A stretch of 64,000 nt of DNA from Winogradskyella pacifica. GTDB taxonomy: Bacteria > Bacteroidota > Bacteroidia > Flavobacteriales > Flavobacteriaceae. A program made the translations under genes and the position numbers. The stretch lies in contig NZ_JABFDI010000016.1 of NCBI RefSeq assembly GCF_013403915.1, forward strand, positions 1-64,000, read 5' to 3'. The notes under the pieces were generated by a model. It was given only the letters and a program-made list of their open reading frames with translations, made no database searches and was not told the origin of the DNA. Positions 9,568 to 19,027 of the stretch are shown in pieces (the first letter of the stretch is position 1; every line of letters begins with the position of its first letter).

Positions 9568-11145
9568 TTAATCTTCATCAAATACCACACTCTGATAAGC
9601 ACCAGCATCTGGAGCAACTGTTCTACTTACATTTAATATATCATTTGGAACTTGACTCGCGAATATAGAAAGTCCAATACCGTCTGCTGCAGAATCGGCT
9701 CCAATTCGCATTTTGTTACTAAATGGATCTTCAAAATCTGGATCTTGATTAAATAGATTGTTCTCGTAAAATGTTAGGTTTTCAAAATCGTAATTGCCTT
9801 GTCCATCAAGATTGTTATTATCAAATCTTAATAAGCAATTCGTAAATTTATAATTAAACACTTCACCTTCATTTTCTAGTAAAAACTCAGGATTGTCGTT
9901 ACCATAAATGATACAGTTATTAAAGTTCGCTTCTACTAAATCATTGGTGAACACGGTGTTGTTTTCGTCAACGATAAAATCATTTAAGAGTAGGGCAGGG
10001 AATTGTCTAAAACTACTATTCCAGTAATTAGCAATGGTACAATGTGTAAAATTATATTTTCCGCCATAAGTGCCAGCAAAAGACGATTGACCAGCATTAT
10101 TAATAACTAAATTTTCTGCTCGTATAGAAGTTGCTCTTCCTAATATTCCAAAACTACTTACATTATAGATTTGAGAATTGGTAATCGTTAATTTATCGTT
10201 TGTGGCATCTTGATTTCCTTCAGACAACACACCAATAGTCGCATTTTTTATAGTGGCGTAATTAATAGTATTGTTTTCACTGCCATTATACAACCAAATA
10301 GTTCCCCATTGCCCGGGAATATCTTCGTAAAGTGGTTCTAAACGATCACCTTCTAAAATTACTTCGTTTTCTAAAGTTTCCTGATCAGTACTTAATGCAC
10401 CATTTATGTTTAATGAGCCATTATCTGTGACGATAATCCCAGAATCCGCATGAAAGTGCACACGTGCACCGGCTTCCATGGTTAAGGTTTTACCTGCACC
10501 AACCCCTGCATAACCATAAATAACATAAGGTTTTTCGTTGGTAAAAGTCAATTCTTCATCAGCGAGAAAACGGCCTTCTAGCGTGGTTTCGTCTGGTGTA
10601 CCATCACCATCAACGTCAAAACTTAGGGTTTCAACAATACCTGTAATGTCATCTTTACTTGGATAGATGAAAACAGCGTCTTTAACTAAGGTAACCACGT
10701 CTACATCTTGTTGGTTATTTCCTGAATCGAAGAGGATTTTGTCGGTATATAAAAATTGATTTTCTAAACCACCTAAAGTTGAAATATCAATAGTGGTTTC
10801 AATAAAAATGAACAAACTATCCTTTGCTAATAATTCTACATCTTCAAAGAATTTACCTTCTTGTGTGCCTTCTAATCCTGTGGTGCCATCAATATTCATT
10901 CTGTATCGTGAATTCACTCCATTTTCGAATTGTATGGTCGGAATTACAATATCGTCATCACTGCGATTATAAACTTTAAGATTATATGTGCTAGAGCCAA
11001 TATTGGTAAAAACGGTATCTAAATAAATGGTGTCTTTTGCAAATTCTAGTTGGCCTTTACTTGGAGTAAATTCAAAATCGTTACGACAAGAACTCCAAAA
11101 TAGTAAAATTCCAAAACAAAGTAAAAATGATAGCAATCGCTTCAT
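9568..11145 (-). CDS. Parallel beta-helix lipoprotein
   Basis: 525-residue lipoprotein (signal LLSFLLCFGILLFWSSCRND, lipobox SSC). Residues about 30-170 form a beta-sandwich-like region and residues about 215-480 contain repeating short beta-strands (INYATIKNATIGV, LTITNSQIYNVSSFGI, FNNCIIYGN), the pattern of a right-handed beta helix. The end APDAGAYQ resembles the choice-of-anchor Q type C-terminal motif DIGAYE. An acidic DVDGDGTPDE stretch looks like a calcium-binding loop. Likely surface-exposed and perhaps carbohydrate-binding; no catalytic residues can be assigned. First gene of a two-gene operon with the hydrolase. Confidence 0.85.
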   Translation of the reverse strand: MKRLLSFLLCFGILLFWSSCRNDFEFTPSKGQLEFAKDTIYLDTVFTNIGSSTYNLKVYNRSDDDIVIPTIQFENGVNSRYRMNIDGTTGLEGTQEGKFFEDVELLAKDSLFIFIETTIDISTLGGLENQFLYTDKILFDSGNNQQDVDVVTLVKDAVFIYPSKDDITGIVETLSFDVDGDGTPDETTLEGRFLADEELTFTNEKPYVIYGYAGVGAGKTLTMEAGARVHFHADSGIIVTDNGSLNINGALSTDQETLENEVILEGDRLEPLYEDIPGQWGTIWLYNGSENNTINYATIKNATIGVLSEGNQDATNDKLTITNSQIYNVSSFGILGRATSIRAENLVINNAGQSSFAGTYGGKYNFTHCTIANYWNSSFRQFPALLLNDFIVDENNTVFTNDLVEANFNNCIIYGNDNPEFLLENEGEVFNYKFTNCLLRFDNNNLDGQGNYDFENLTFYENNLFNQDPDFEDPFSNKMRIGADSAADGIGLSIFASQVPNDILNVSRTVAPDAGAYQSVVFDED

Positions 11146-11230
11146 AAGTAATAAATATAATTAAGGCTTAAAAATATAACTTTTGAAGTTAGGATTTATT
11201 ATAGATAAGTATAAATATGTAAAGATTGTC

Positions 11231-11251
11231 TTTCCTGCGAAAGCAAGAATC
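11231..11251. repeat. Short dispersed palindromic repeat, copy 1
   Basis: TTTCCTGCGAAAGCAAGAAT is an imperfect palindrome in the gap between two leftward genes. A close relative sits at 54375-54395 with the same TTCCTGCGAAA core. Such REP-like elements occur between genes in flavobacterial genomes. Confidence 0.6.
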
Positions 11252-11298
11252 CACTTCTATAACATATGAGACTCCTGCCTTGTCAGCAAAGTGAGCGG

Positions 11299-12072
11299 TT
11301 AATTCTTATTTTGCTTAACGCTCTTATCACCATATTCATCTAATAGAATTAAGAATAACTGACTGCTAACGACCAACTCTTCTAAGAACAGCATTTTGTT
11401 TTCTTCTTTAAGCATTTCCGAACTTATTTGTTTAGCATCGCAATAATCAAAAAATAGATATTTCTTGTCTTCCGGAATCTTTAAATTATCAGTTAGTAAT
11501 TGTGTATTAAAAAATGAACTCTCACTAAATAACGAATCCATTTGGGTATAAGTAATCGGTTGATAGGTTGGTGCATTGTATTTATCTTTCTTTTTTAGAA
11601 GATTAGCAACTAAGCCAATAATAGCAAAGAGATCTGGACCGTAAGTAGCCCCTGCAGGTTTGTATTTCTCAGGATGATTTTTTATGTCTTCCTGAATTAT
11701 ATTTTTAAGTTCCGTATTGTATGTTTCTTCTACAAAAACGGGTTGCTCAGGTTCTGCTTTGACTTCAACTTCATCGAGTTCTGTAAGTATTTCTTTAAGT
11801 TCAAAAACAGCTGTGCCATCAAAATGATACGCTTGCAAGGCAATAGTTTTTGGGTGATAGAATACGGACTCGATAGAAATGGTATCCGTCACTTTAGCTT
11901 CGAGGCTAAAATTACCGTTGTTATTTGTTACCGTAACTCGGTTCTGTGTTTTATTAAAGACTTTTACATTTTTAACGGTTCCGCTAGCATCATATACTTT
12001 TCCATTTAAAGTTTGGGCAAAGTGTATAAAAGGAAGACAAAATAAAAAGAATAGAATAGTAATTTTACGCAT
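11299..12072 (-). CDS. Secreted protein with carboxypeptidase-regulatory-like domain
   Basis: 257 residues with a signal peptide (ITILFFLFCLPFIHFAQ). Residues about 20-95 match the CarboxypepD_reg-like fold: LNGKVYDASGTVKNVKVFNK, then GNFSLEAKVTDTISI and a strand that ends in LDEVEV, the same layout as the N-terminal domain of TonB receptors of this phylum. The remaining 160 residues are helical and of unknown function. There is no TonB plug or barrel, so this is a stand-alone envelope protein. Confidence 0.8.
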   Translation of the reverse strand: MRKITILFFLFCLPFIHFAQTLNGKVYDASGTVKNVKVFNKTQNRVTVTNNNGNFSLEAKVTDTISIESVFYHPKTIALQAYHFDGTAVFELKEILTELDEVEVKAEPEQPVFVEETYNTELKNIIQEDIKNHPEKYKPAGATYGPDLFAIIGLVANLLKKKDKYNAPTYQPITYTQMDSLFSESSFFNTQLLTDNLKIPEDKKYLFFDYCDAKQISSEMLKEENKMLFLEELVVSSQLFLILLDEYGDKSVKQNKN

Positions 12073-12155
12073 GCTTGATTTGATTGGTGCGTTAAAGTAA
12101 AGTCTTTAAGTTGAAAGGACTCTGCGTTTTAAAAAAACTTTAACCTAATAAAATG

Positions 12156-12545
12156 TTAATTGAAAAGTTCTCCGATTTCTGGTGGGATACGTGTAGGACG
12201 CTGTGTATGAGAATCCATCAGACACCATTTTGCTTTAGAGCTTACAATTAACTGTTGGTTTTTTATATTGGTGATTTCGACATGTCTAATGGTGCTGACA
12301 CCTGCGACTTTTGGAACATACGTCTTTAATAAAAGTTGATCTCCAAGTAAAGCCGGACTTTTATACTCTATATAATGATTCACTAAAAACCATGAATAGG
12401 TTTCTAAAATATCTTTTGTAGCATAGGCGAGCCAATGATCTTTAGCGATATCTTGAACCCATTGCACATAGCGTACATTGTTTACATGGTTAAGATCATC
12501 TATATCGTCTTCAGTAACGGTAATGGTTTTTTCGAATACGTGCAC
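12156..12545 (-). CDS. Acyl-CoA thioesterase, hotdog fold
   Basis: 129 residues of the 4-hydroxybenzoyl-CoA thioesterase / YbgC-FadM type. The motif DIDDLNHVNNVRYVQW near residue 15 contains the Asp/His region of the active site, and the last strands (SSKAKWCLMD) close the hotdog fold. It hydrolyses acyl-CoA thioesters; the acyl chain preference cannot be read. Its start is 7 bases after the stop of the cyclotransferase gene, so it is the second gene of a small operon. Confidence 0.88.
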   Translation of the reverse strand: MHVFEKTITVTEDDIDDLNHVNNVRYVQWVQDIAKDHWLAYATKDILETYSWFLVNHYIEYKSPALLGDQLLLKTYVPKVAGVSTIRHVEITNIKNQQLIVSSKAKWCLMDSHTQRPTRIPPEIGELFN

Positions 12546-12552
12546 AGTGCTA

Positions 12553-13581
12553 TTATTGTTTCATTATTTTAACCTCAAAAAGCTTGTCCCAGTTTTTTCC
12601 TGTTACAAAAATAGTTTGGCGTTCTGGGTGGTAAGCAATACCGTTTAAAACATCTAATTCAGGATGTTGTGTTACTAGTTTTCTTAGAGGTTTAAAATCT
12701 ATAACACCTTCTACACCTCCTGTTTTTGGGTTAATGATAACCACACCGTTACGTTGGTAAATATTGGCGAAAATCTTACCTTCAATCCATTCCATTTCAT
12801 TTAAATTCGCGATGACACCTTTTTCAGTATAAACTTCAATATGGCCTTTTTCGCTAAGATCATCAGGATTTAAAAAATAGATTTTCTCTGTACCGTCAGA
12901 CTTATAAAGAATTTTGCCGTCATTACAAATGCCCCAACCTTCTTTACTAGTTTCGTAATTGAATGTTTTTATCTTTTCAAAAGTATTTACATTGTACACA
13001 AAACCTACTTGGGCTTGCCATGTTAATTGATAGATGTTATCATTTAAAATGGTTAAACCTTCTCCAAAATATTTATCTTCTAAATTAATATTTTTTAAGA
13101 CTTCTCCAGTTTCAAAATTTACTTTTCTAAGTTTTGATTCTTTTCGCTGCCCCGTACTTTCATATAACTCACCATTGTAGAATTCTAAACCTTGCGTATA
13201 AGATGTAATATCGTGAGGGTATGTGTTTATAACTTCATACTTGTAGTAAGAAGGAATGATGTTATTAAAAATTTGAACGGATTTAGTAATCGTTTCCGTT
13301 TTGTCTTCAAAATTAACTATTGCGGTGATTTCTTTTTTACCTAAAGTAATCTGGTCTAAAACACCATTACTTTCAATCGGTTTACCATTTAGCTGATAAC
13401 TAACGTTAGTGATCTCTAAATTCTTCGGATTATCTATTGAAAGCTTCAAGGTATCACCAAGCATTAAAGATTTCACCGATGTATTTATCGATAAACTAGA
13501 AATTTTTGACGCATTTGTTTCACCACAATTGGATAAAATTAAACTTAAAGATAAGAGAATGAAATATTTAGAAATGTGCAT
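12553..13581 (-). CDS. Glutaminyl-peptide cyclotransferase lipoprotein
   Basis: Plant-type glutamine cyclotransferase, which turns N-terminal glutamine of exported proteins into pyroglutamate. The start at 13581 gives a lipoprotein signal with lipobox LSNC; a start 8 residues further upstream would bury it. Residues about 120-342 form a five-bladed propeller with family signatures YTQGLEFYNGELYESTGQ, YFGEGLTILNDNIYQLTW and NEMEWIEGKIFANIY. Residues about 30-115 are a beta-sandwich extension. Many exported flavobacterial proteins begin with Gln after signal cleavage, which fits the role. Operon with the downstream thioesterase. Confidence 0.9.
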   Translation of the reverse strand: MHISKYFILLSLSLILSNCGETNASKISSLSINTSVKSLMLGDTLKLSIDNPKNLEITNVSYQLNGKPIESNGVLDQITLGKKEITAIVNFEDKTETITKSVQIFNNIIPSYYKYEVINTYPHDITSYTQGLEFYNGELYESTGQRKESKLRKVNFETGEVLKNINLEDKYFGEGLTILNDNIYQLTWQAQVGFVYNVNTFEKIKTFNYETSKEGWGICNDGKILYKSDGTEKIYFLNPDDLSEKGHIEVYTEKGVIANLNEMEWIEGKIFANIYQRNGVVIINPKTGGVEGVIDFKPLRKLVTQHPELDVLNGIAYHPERQTIFVTGKNWDKLFEVKIMKQ

Positions 13582-13635
13582 AACGTTGGTTTGAATTTTT
13601 AGCAAGTTATTAAATAAAATTCAGTTTAAAAATCA

Positions 13636-13665
13636 TTGCGTAAGTATTAAAAGATTGTATCTTTG
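13636..13665 (+). promoter_or_regulatory. Promoter of the SRP RNA gene
   Basis: TTG (13636-13638), 19 bases, then TATCTTTG (13658-13665), an exact consensus promoter. The mature RNA begins 5 bases further on, at 13671. Confidence 0.8.
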
Positions 13666-13670
13666 CACCT

Positions 13671-13764
13671 GGCAAGTCCTACACAACCAGCTCCTGTTGA
13701 ATCCTCCAGGGCGGGAACGCAGCAAAGGTAAATGGTCGTAGCGGTGTGATGTAGGTAGCTTGCC
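13671..13764 (+). ncRNA. ffs: Small signal recognition particle RNA (4.5S type)
   Basis: The 94-base segment begins GGCAAG and ends CTTGCC, which pair as the closing stem. The apical domain has the invariant SRP features: TCCTCCAGGGCGGGAACG with the GGAA tetraloop, then AGCAAAGGTAA on the returning strand. It is followed directly by a T run (13765-13771). This is the RNA that, with Ffh, targets membrane proteins to the translocon. Confidence 0.95.
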
Positions 13765-13784
13765 TTTTTTTGTACCCTAAACTC

Positions 13785-13818
13785 AAATCTTGAACGCTTC
13801 GGCGAATCGAGATTTTTT
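13785..13818 (+). terminator. Second hairpin after the SRP RNA
   Basis: AAATCT (13785-13790) and AGATTT (13810-13815) frame an imperfect stem with a TTCG loop and a T run. It could back up the T run directly behind the SRP RNA. Confidence 0.5.
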
Positions 13819-13911
13819 CAGTTTATATAGGTTCTCATCTCAATTAGCTTCATATAATATATTTGCTAATTTCAGAATTTGTATTTTCGATATTATAATT
13901 AAAAAAATAGT

Positions 13912-14715
13912 ATGTCTAAAGTTGTATTAATAACAGGTGGTTCTTCAGGAATAGGAAAATCTGTTGGTGAATTTCTTCAAACCAAAGGATTTAAAGTTTA
14001 TGGCACAAGCAGGAATCCTGATAGGTATCCGAATAGTAAATTTCCTATTGTAGCTTTAGATGTTACAAAGCCTGAAACGATTTCTAATTGTGTTGCAGAA
14101 ATCCTAACTCACGAATCTCGAATTGATGTACTTTTAAATAATGCAGGTGCAGGAATTACAGGGCCAATAGAAGAGATTCCTGATGTAGAAATTAAGCGCA
14201 ATTTTGAAACTAATTTATTTGGCCCCATAAATATGATTAAGGCTGTTTTGCCAACGATGAGAGCGCAAAATTCTGGTTTAATTATTAATGTGACCTCAAT
14301 TGCTGGTTATATGGGTTTACCATATAGAGGTGTGTATAGTGCAAGTAAAGGAGCGTTGGAGTTAATAACTGAAGCCTTTAGAATGGAATTAAAAGGGTTT
14401 CATATTAACATGACTAATGTGGCTCCTGGTGATTTTGCCACCAATATAGCTGCTGGTCGTTATCATGCGCCTGCTTTAGAAGATTCTCCTTATAAAGCAA
14501 CGTACGGAAAAACTTTAAGTATGATGGACGAGCATGTGGATGGTGGTAGTGATCCGAAACAAATGGCAGAAGCGATTTATAAAATCATTCAGACTAAAAA
14601 TCCGAAAATCCATTATAAGGTCGGAGCTTTTATGCAGAAATTCTCAATTGTTTTAAAACGTATTCTTCCAGATTCAGCTTACGAGAAATTGTTAATGAAT
14701 CATTATAAATTATAG
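13912..14715 (+). CDS. Short-chain dehydrogenase/reductase
   Basis: 267-residue classical SDR. Nucleotide motif GGSSGIGK (residues 8-15), NNAGAG near residue 84, and the catalytic Ser / Tyr142 / Lys146 in VYSASK. The shift from TGxxxGIG to a GGSSGIG start and the arginine in YGTSRNPDR suggest NADP(H). The long C-terminal segment after VAPGDFATNI resembles the retinol-dehydrogenase-like or sepiapterin-type group. Substrate cannot be deduced. Followed by the transaldolase-like gene, which appears to have its own promoter. Confidence 0.9.
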   Translation: MSKVVLITGGSSGIGKSVGEFLQTKGFKVYGTSRNPDRYPNSKFPIVALDVTKPETISNCVAEILTHESRIDVLLNNAGAGITGPIEEIPDVEIKRNFETNLFGPINMIKAVLPTMRAQNSGLIINVTSIAGYMGLPYRGVYSASKGALELITEAFRMELKGFHINMTNVAPGDFATNIAAGRYHAPALEDSPYKATYGKTLSMMDEHVDGGSDPKQMAEAIYKIIQTKNPKIHYKVGAFMQKFSIVLKRILPDSAYEKLLMNHYKL

Positions 14716-14723
14716 AAAGCAAA

Positions 14724-14754
14724 TTGTATTGGTAGGCTTAAAATCGTAAATTTA
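14724..14754 (+). promoter_or_regulatory. Possible promoter of the transaldolase-like gene
   Basis: TTG (14724-14726), 20 bases, TAAATTTA (14747-14754); the last base departs from consensus. The -7 region sits in a 12-bp palindrome CGTAAATTTACG. Confidence 0.4.
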
Positions 14755-14789
14755 CGGCAACTAAAACACAACAACTTAAAATAAGTTTT

Positions 14790-15443
14790 ATGAAATTTTT
14801 TATCGATACAGCAAACCTAGAGCAGATTAAAGACGCTCAAGATATGGGTATTTTAGATGGTGTTACAACAAACCCATCATTAATGGCTAAAGAAGGCATT
14901 ACAGGAACAGATAATATAATGAAGCATTATGTGGATATCTGTAACATTGTAGAAGGTGATGTTTCTGCAGAAGTTATTTCTACAGATTTTGATGGCATGG
15001 TGAGAGAAGGTGAGGCCTTAGCAGAATTACACGATCAGATTGTGGTAAAATTACCAATGATTAAAGATGGTATTAAAGCGTGTAAGTATTTTTCGGATAG
15101 AGGAATTAAAACAAACGTAACCTTAGTATTCTCTCCTGGTCAGGCATTATTAGCGGCTAAAGCAGGTGCAACATATGTATCTCCTTTTATTGGTCGTTTA
15201 GATGATATCTCTACAGATGGTTTAAACCTTATCGCTGAGATTCGTCATATCTATGATAACTATTCTTTTGAAACACAAATATTAGCAGCTTCTGTACGTC
15301 ATACAATGCACGTTATAGATTGCGCTAAATTAGGTGCAGATGTTATGACAGGACCGTTAAGTTCTATCACCGGATTACTTAGACATCCACTAACAGATAG
15401 TGGTTTAGAAAAGTTCTTAGCAGATTATAAAAAAGGAAATTAA
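14790..15443 (+). CDS. fsa: Transaldolase / fructose-6-phosphate aldolase family enzyme
   Basis: 217-residue short transaldolase of the TalC/Fsa type. [16 protein letters not shown] and [13 protein letters not shown] open the barrel, Lys87 in IVVKLPM is the Schiff-base lysine, and [19 protein letters not shown] plus SPFIGRLDD are family signatures. It acts in the non-oxidative pentose phosphate pathway or as a fructose-6-phosphate aldolase; the two activities cannot be separated by eye. The short length separates it from the 300-residue TalA/TalB type. Ends 19 bases before the convergent thioredoxin-fold gene. Confidence 0.93.
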   Translation: MKFFIDTANLEQIKDAQDMGILDGVTTNPSLMAKEGITGTDNIMKHYVDICNIVEGDVSAEVISTDFDGMVREGEALAELHDQIVVKLPMIKDGIKACKYFSDRGIKTNVTLVFSPGQALLAAKAGATYVSPFIGRLDDISTDGLNLIAEIRHIYDNYSFETQILAASVRHTMHVIDCAKLGADVMTGPLSSITGLLRHPLTDSGLEKFLADYKKGN

Positions 15444-15462
15444 ATAAATTTCAACAACAGTT

Positions 15463-16923
15463 TTAAAGAGCATCTTGTTTTACAATAAGGTGCTTTTGTT
15501 GTAATAACTCCTCAAGGGTTTCGTTAAACTTAGAATTGAAGATGTTAGCATTAGGATGTAAAATGATGCCATTTTCATCAACAATAATAGACTTATTCAA
15601 ATAGTTAACCGCTAGAGTTTTACGTGCTTCTTTTGAGTTTTTAAACTTAAATTCATTTATAGTAGGGAAGTTATAGTTCTCAATAATATTCTTCCAAAAC
15701 TTATCATTATTGTCATTTACATTAATTGAAATAAAATCCATCTGAGGAAAATTTATTTTCAACTTATCTACCATGTAGTGACTATTTTTATATTGCGATT
15801 TAGAATTAGAAGACCAGAAATATATAATCGTAGGTTTTGTAATAATCGAATTTATAAAATGTTCTGTGTCATTATAATTTACAATAGAGATGTTAGGCAA
15901 CGGATTACCTTGACGTAATAATTTTAATGAAGATACTAAATCATTCATGTATAATTTATCCTCCTCGTTAGTGCTTTTTTCTAAGTAATAATTGAGCACT
16001 TCATTGGCTTCATCTTCGGTGTGATTATAGCTGATATATTCTCGTGCTTTATATTTTAATAAATTATTTTTAATAATTGGATCTGAAATAATACTGTCGA
16101 TTAAGTCTAGTTTAGATTTATTGTAGCCCATCGCATGTCTATTAAACTTGCTGTGGTAAGCATTATTCTTATAATAATTATGAATGGCTAGATTGTCTAT
16201 ATGAGAAAATAAGAATCGGTTATAAGCAAAAAACCGACTTAAATGTGTGGCATTATAATCGATATCTTTTCTGTGTCCGAAAAAACCTTCAGGTAGATCC
16301 TTTATATGGATTAACTTATTGTTGCCAAAATAGGCGAAAGGATAAATTTCTTTATCAGCATAAGCATTGTAGTTAATGTTGGCTTCTATAATAGATTTGA
16401 AAAATTCTGATTCTTCATTATGAGTTAAAAATTGGTGAAACTCATTTAATTGCGTTTGTCGTCTGTTTTCAACAAATTCATTAAAAATTTCAGGTTCCAT
16501 CTTAGAATATTTCACTAACTGTTTTGCTTCTTTCTCATTAGATAAATAGGTCTTAAGAAGGTAGTTGTTCTTTTTGGCACCGTTTCCTGTAAATACTAAA
16601 GACTCGTCAAAATCATAAGTATTTAGTCTAAACATAATACTATCATTAGGCTCTAACAATAACATTTGGTATTCACCACCATGTGTTAAAGAGTATAAAC
16701 CTGGATGAAGATTATCTATTTTAAAAATAAATCGATTATTAGCATCTAAAGTAATAGAATCTAAAACCTGCCCGTTAGTATTATAGAGTATAACACTATT
16801 GTTTTTAGGATTGATAATTTCGCCACCTAAATACGCAGAGTCACTAGTGTTTCCTCCTTTGAATTGACATCCAAAAACAGTTGATAACAAGGCAACAGTA
16901 AGAACTATACGAAGAGTTAGCAT
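15463..16923 (-). CDS. Thioredoxin-fold lipoprotein lacking the CxxC
   Basis: 486-residue lipoprotein (signal LRIVLTVALLSTVFGCQFKG, lipobox FGC). Residues about 25-110 are a DUF4369-like beta domain (LGGEIINPKNNSVILYN; SITLDANNRFIFKI), the middle is helical, and the last 140 residues form a TlpA/ResA-like thioredoxin fold (PTIIYFWSSNSKSQYKNSHY). At the active-site position, where TlpA proteins have WCxxC, this one has SSNSKS, so it cannot do dithiol chemistry. Start at 16923 is chosen because an upstream in-frame start at 16965 would lie beyond the likely promoter element at 16948-16955. No partner gene adjacent. Confidence 0.85.
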   Translation of the reverse strand: MLTLRIVLTVALLSTVFGCQFKGGNTSDSAYLGGEIINPKNNSVILYNTNGQVLDSITLDANNRFIFKIDNLHPGLYSLTHGGEYQMLLLEPNDSIMFRLNTYDFDESLVFTGNGAKKNNYLLKTYLSNEKEAKQLVKYSKMEPEIFNEFVENRRQTQLNEFHQFLTHNEESEFFKSIIEANINYNAYADKEIYPFAYFGNNKLIHIKDLPEGFFGHRKDIDYNATHLSRFFAYNRFLFSHIDNLAIHNYYKNNAYHSKFNRHAMGYNKSKLDLIDSIISDPIIKNNLLKYKAREYISYNHTEDEANEVLNYYLEKSTNEEDKLYMNDLVSSLKLLRQGNPLPNISIVNYNDTEHFINSIITKPTIIYFWSSNSKSQYKNSHYMVDKLKINFPQMDFISINVNDNNDKFWKNIIENYNFPTINEFKFKNSKEARKTLAVNYLNKSIIVDENGIILHPNANIFNSKFNETLEELLQQKHLIVKQDAL

Positions 16924-16947
16924 GGAAAATTTATAAAAGTTAGAAAA

Positions 16948-16955
16948 CAAAAATA
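16948..16955 (-). promoter_or_regulatory. -7 element of the thioredoxin-fold gene
   Basis: TATTTTTG on the minus strand, matching TAnnTTTG, 25 bases before the chosen start. No good -33 element at the expected distance. Confidence 0.45.
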
Positions 16956-17210
16956 TAAGATGCATTACGCAACTGCTGTTAATACCTCGTTAAATCTTAT
17001 TAGTAAGTCTTATAATTTCAACCAAATGCAGAAATATTAGTTGTTTTACAACAGCTACTTAATAGTATTGGCGAGTTTTAGAGTCTTAGTTGTGTAACCA
17101 TTTTATACCTAAGTGTTGTATTTAGTTTAAGAAACATCTTTCAATTTAAATTTTACCACTTTTTTAAGATTCATAATGCTGTAAAATAGCAGATTTTGGG
17201 TTTAATTTTC
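16956..17210. other. Divergent intergenic region without a recognisable gene
   Basis: About 350 bases lie between the two divergent starts. Only the -7 elements at both ends are recognisable. I see no open frame, RNA fold or repeat. Confidence 0.6.
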
Positions 17211-17218
17211 TACTTTTG
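17211..17218 (+). promoter_or_regulatory. -7 element of the ABC-F gene
   Basis: TACTTTTG, an exact -7 consensus, 58 bases before the ABC-F start. A longer in-frame start at 17216 would fall inside this element, which argues for the start at 17276. Confidence 0.55.
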
Positions 17219-17275
17219 CAATCTCAAAAATTCGCCTTCATTTATAGTAAGGTTAATAGATTAAAATTTAAAGAC

Positions 17276-18901
17276 ATGTTATCAGTTTCTAATCTTTCAG
17301 TTCAATTTGGAAAACGCATACTTTTTGACGAAGTAAGCACCACATTTAATAATGGTAATTGCTATGGTATTATTGGTGCCAATGGTGCCGGAAAATCTAC
17401 ATTTTTAAAGATTATAGCAGGCAAAATGGATCCAACATCAGGAAGCGTTCATTTAGAGCCAGGTAAACGTATGTCTGTTTTAGAGCAGAATCACAATTTA
17501 CATGATGAAGACACTGTTCTAGAAACCATATTAAAAGGAAATAAGCCTTTATATAAATTAAAATCTCAGCTAGATGCGCTTTATGCAGATTACACAGATG
17601 AAAATGCTGAGAAAATAGGAGAGCTTCAGGTACAGTTTGAAGAAATGAATGGATGGAATGCCGATAGTGATGCTGCAGCCATGTTATCAAACTTGGGTAT
17701 AAAGGAAGATTACCACTATACCTTAATGAAGGATTTAGACGGTAAGCAAAAAGTACGTGTCTTATTAGCACAAGCTTTATTCGGAAATCCAGATTTGTTA
17801 ATCATGGATGAGCCTACCAATGATTTAGATTACGAAACGATCTCTTGGTTAGAAAATTTCTTAGCAAATTATGAAAGCTGCGTTATTGTAGTCTCTCACG
17901 ATAGACACTTTTTAGATTCAGTTTGTACACATATTTCTGATATTGATTTTGGGAAAATCAACCATTTCTCAGGTAACTATACCTTTTGGTATGAGTCGTC
18001 TCAATTAGCGGCAAGACAACATGCACAACAGAATAAAAAGGCAGAAGAAAAGAAAAAAGAATTAGAAGATTTTATTCGTCGTTTCTCTGCTAACGTAGCT
18101 AAATCTAAGCAAGCTACGAGTAGAAAGAAGATGATTGAAAAATTAAATATTTCAGACATTAAACGTTCTAGTCGTCGTTATCCTGCAATTATTTTTGAGC
18201 GCGATCGCGAAGCTGGAGATCAGATTTTAAATGTACAAGGCTTATCAGCTAGTTTAGAAAATGAGGTTTTATTTAGCAATATTGATATCAACCTGAATAA
18301 AGGAGATAAAGTGGTAGTATACTCTAAAGATTCCAGAGCCACCACAGCTTTTTATCAAATATTAAATGGGAAAGAACAGGCAGACTCTGGAAAATTTGAT
18401 TGGGGAGTAACCACAAATCAATCCTATTTGCCATTAGACAACAGCGACTTTTTTAAAAATAAATTATCACTTGTTGATTGGTTACGTCAATGGGCACAAA
18501 CAGAAGAGGAGCGAGAGGAAGTAAATATTAGAGGCTTCCTTGGAAAGATGATTTTTAGTGGAGAGGAAGCTTTAAAAACATCAGATGTTTTATCTGGTGG
18601 TGAAAAAGTGCGTTGTATGCTAAGTCGTATGATGATGATGAGAGCTAACGTATTAATGTTAGATGAACCAACCAACCACTTAGATTTAGAAAGTATAACA
18701 GCGTTTAACAATTCGCTAACGAACTTTAAAGGCACCATCATGTTAACAACACATGATCATGAGTTTGCGCAAACCGTTGGTAATAGAATTATAGAATTAA
18801 CACCAAATGGAGTTATTGATCGTTACATGACGTTTGATGAGTACATGAGTGATAAAAAGATAAAAGAACAACGTGAAAAGATGTATGGAGCAACTGTTTA
18901 A
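17276..18901 (+). CDS. ABC-F family ATPase (ribosome-associated)
   Basis: 541 residues with two fused ATP-binding domains and no membrane segments. Walker A GANGAGKST is in the first domain; the second has a degenerate loop (YSKDSRATT) but keeps the signature LSGGEKVR and Walker B LMLDEPTNHLDL. The first signature reads LDGKQKVRVLL, weaker than usual. The linker between domains (about residues 240-320) is highly charged. Length and layout are closest to YbiT-type ABC-F proteins, which act on ribosomes in translation rather than transport. An antibiotic-resistance role cannot be told from sequence. Confidence 0.92.
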   Translation: MLSVSNLSVQFGKRILFDEVSTTFNNGNCYGIIGANGAGKSTFLKIIAGKMDPTSGSVHLEPGKRMSVLEQNHNLHDEDTVLETILKGNKPLYKLKSQLDALYADYTDENAEKIGELQVQFEEMNGWNADSDAAAMLSNLGIKEDYHYTLMKDLDGKQKVRVLLAQALFGNPDLLIMDEPTNDLDYETISWLENFLANYESCVIVVSHDRHFLDSVCTHISDIDFGKINHFSGNYTFWYESSQLAARQHAQQNKKAEEKKKELEDFIRRFSANVAKSKQATSRKKMIEKLNISDIKRSSRRYPAIIFERDREAGDQILNVQGLSASLENEVLFSNIDINLNKGDKVVVYSKDSRATTAFYQILNGKEQADSGKFDWGVTTNQSYLPLDNSDFFKNKLSLVDWLRQWAQTEEEREEVNIRGFLGKMIFSGEEALKTSDVLSGGEKVRCMLSRMMMMRANVLMLDEPTNHLDLESITAFNNSLTNFKGTIMLTTHDHEFAQTVGNRIIELTPNGVIDRYMTFDEYMSDKKIKEQREKMYGATV

Positions 18902-18925
18902 AACCATCTTATTACCTTGAAATAT

Positions 18926-18961
18926 AAATGCTGATATTTAAAAAATATCAGCATTTTTTTT
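18926..18961 (+). terminator. Terminator of the ABC-F gene
   Basis: Perfect 14-bp arms AAATGCTGATATTT (18926-18939) and AAATATCAGCATTT (18943-18956), then a T run. Confidence 0.93.
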
Positions 18962-19027
18962 GTTTTAATCTGAAGTACTTATTATTAATAGTAAAGGTTT
19001 ATAAAACTAATCTAGTTGCTTTCTTTA

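Noticed and set aside
11674..12100. Rightward open frames inside the carboxypeptidase-regulatory-like gene
   Set aside because: They are antisense shadows of a gene with a signal peptide and a recognised domain.
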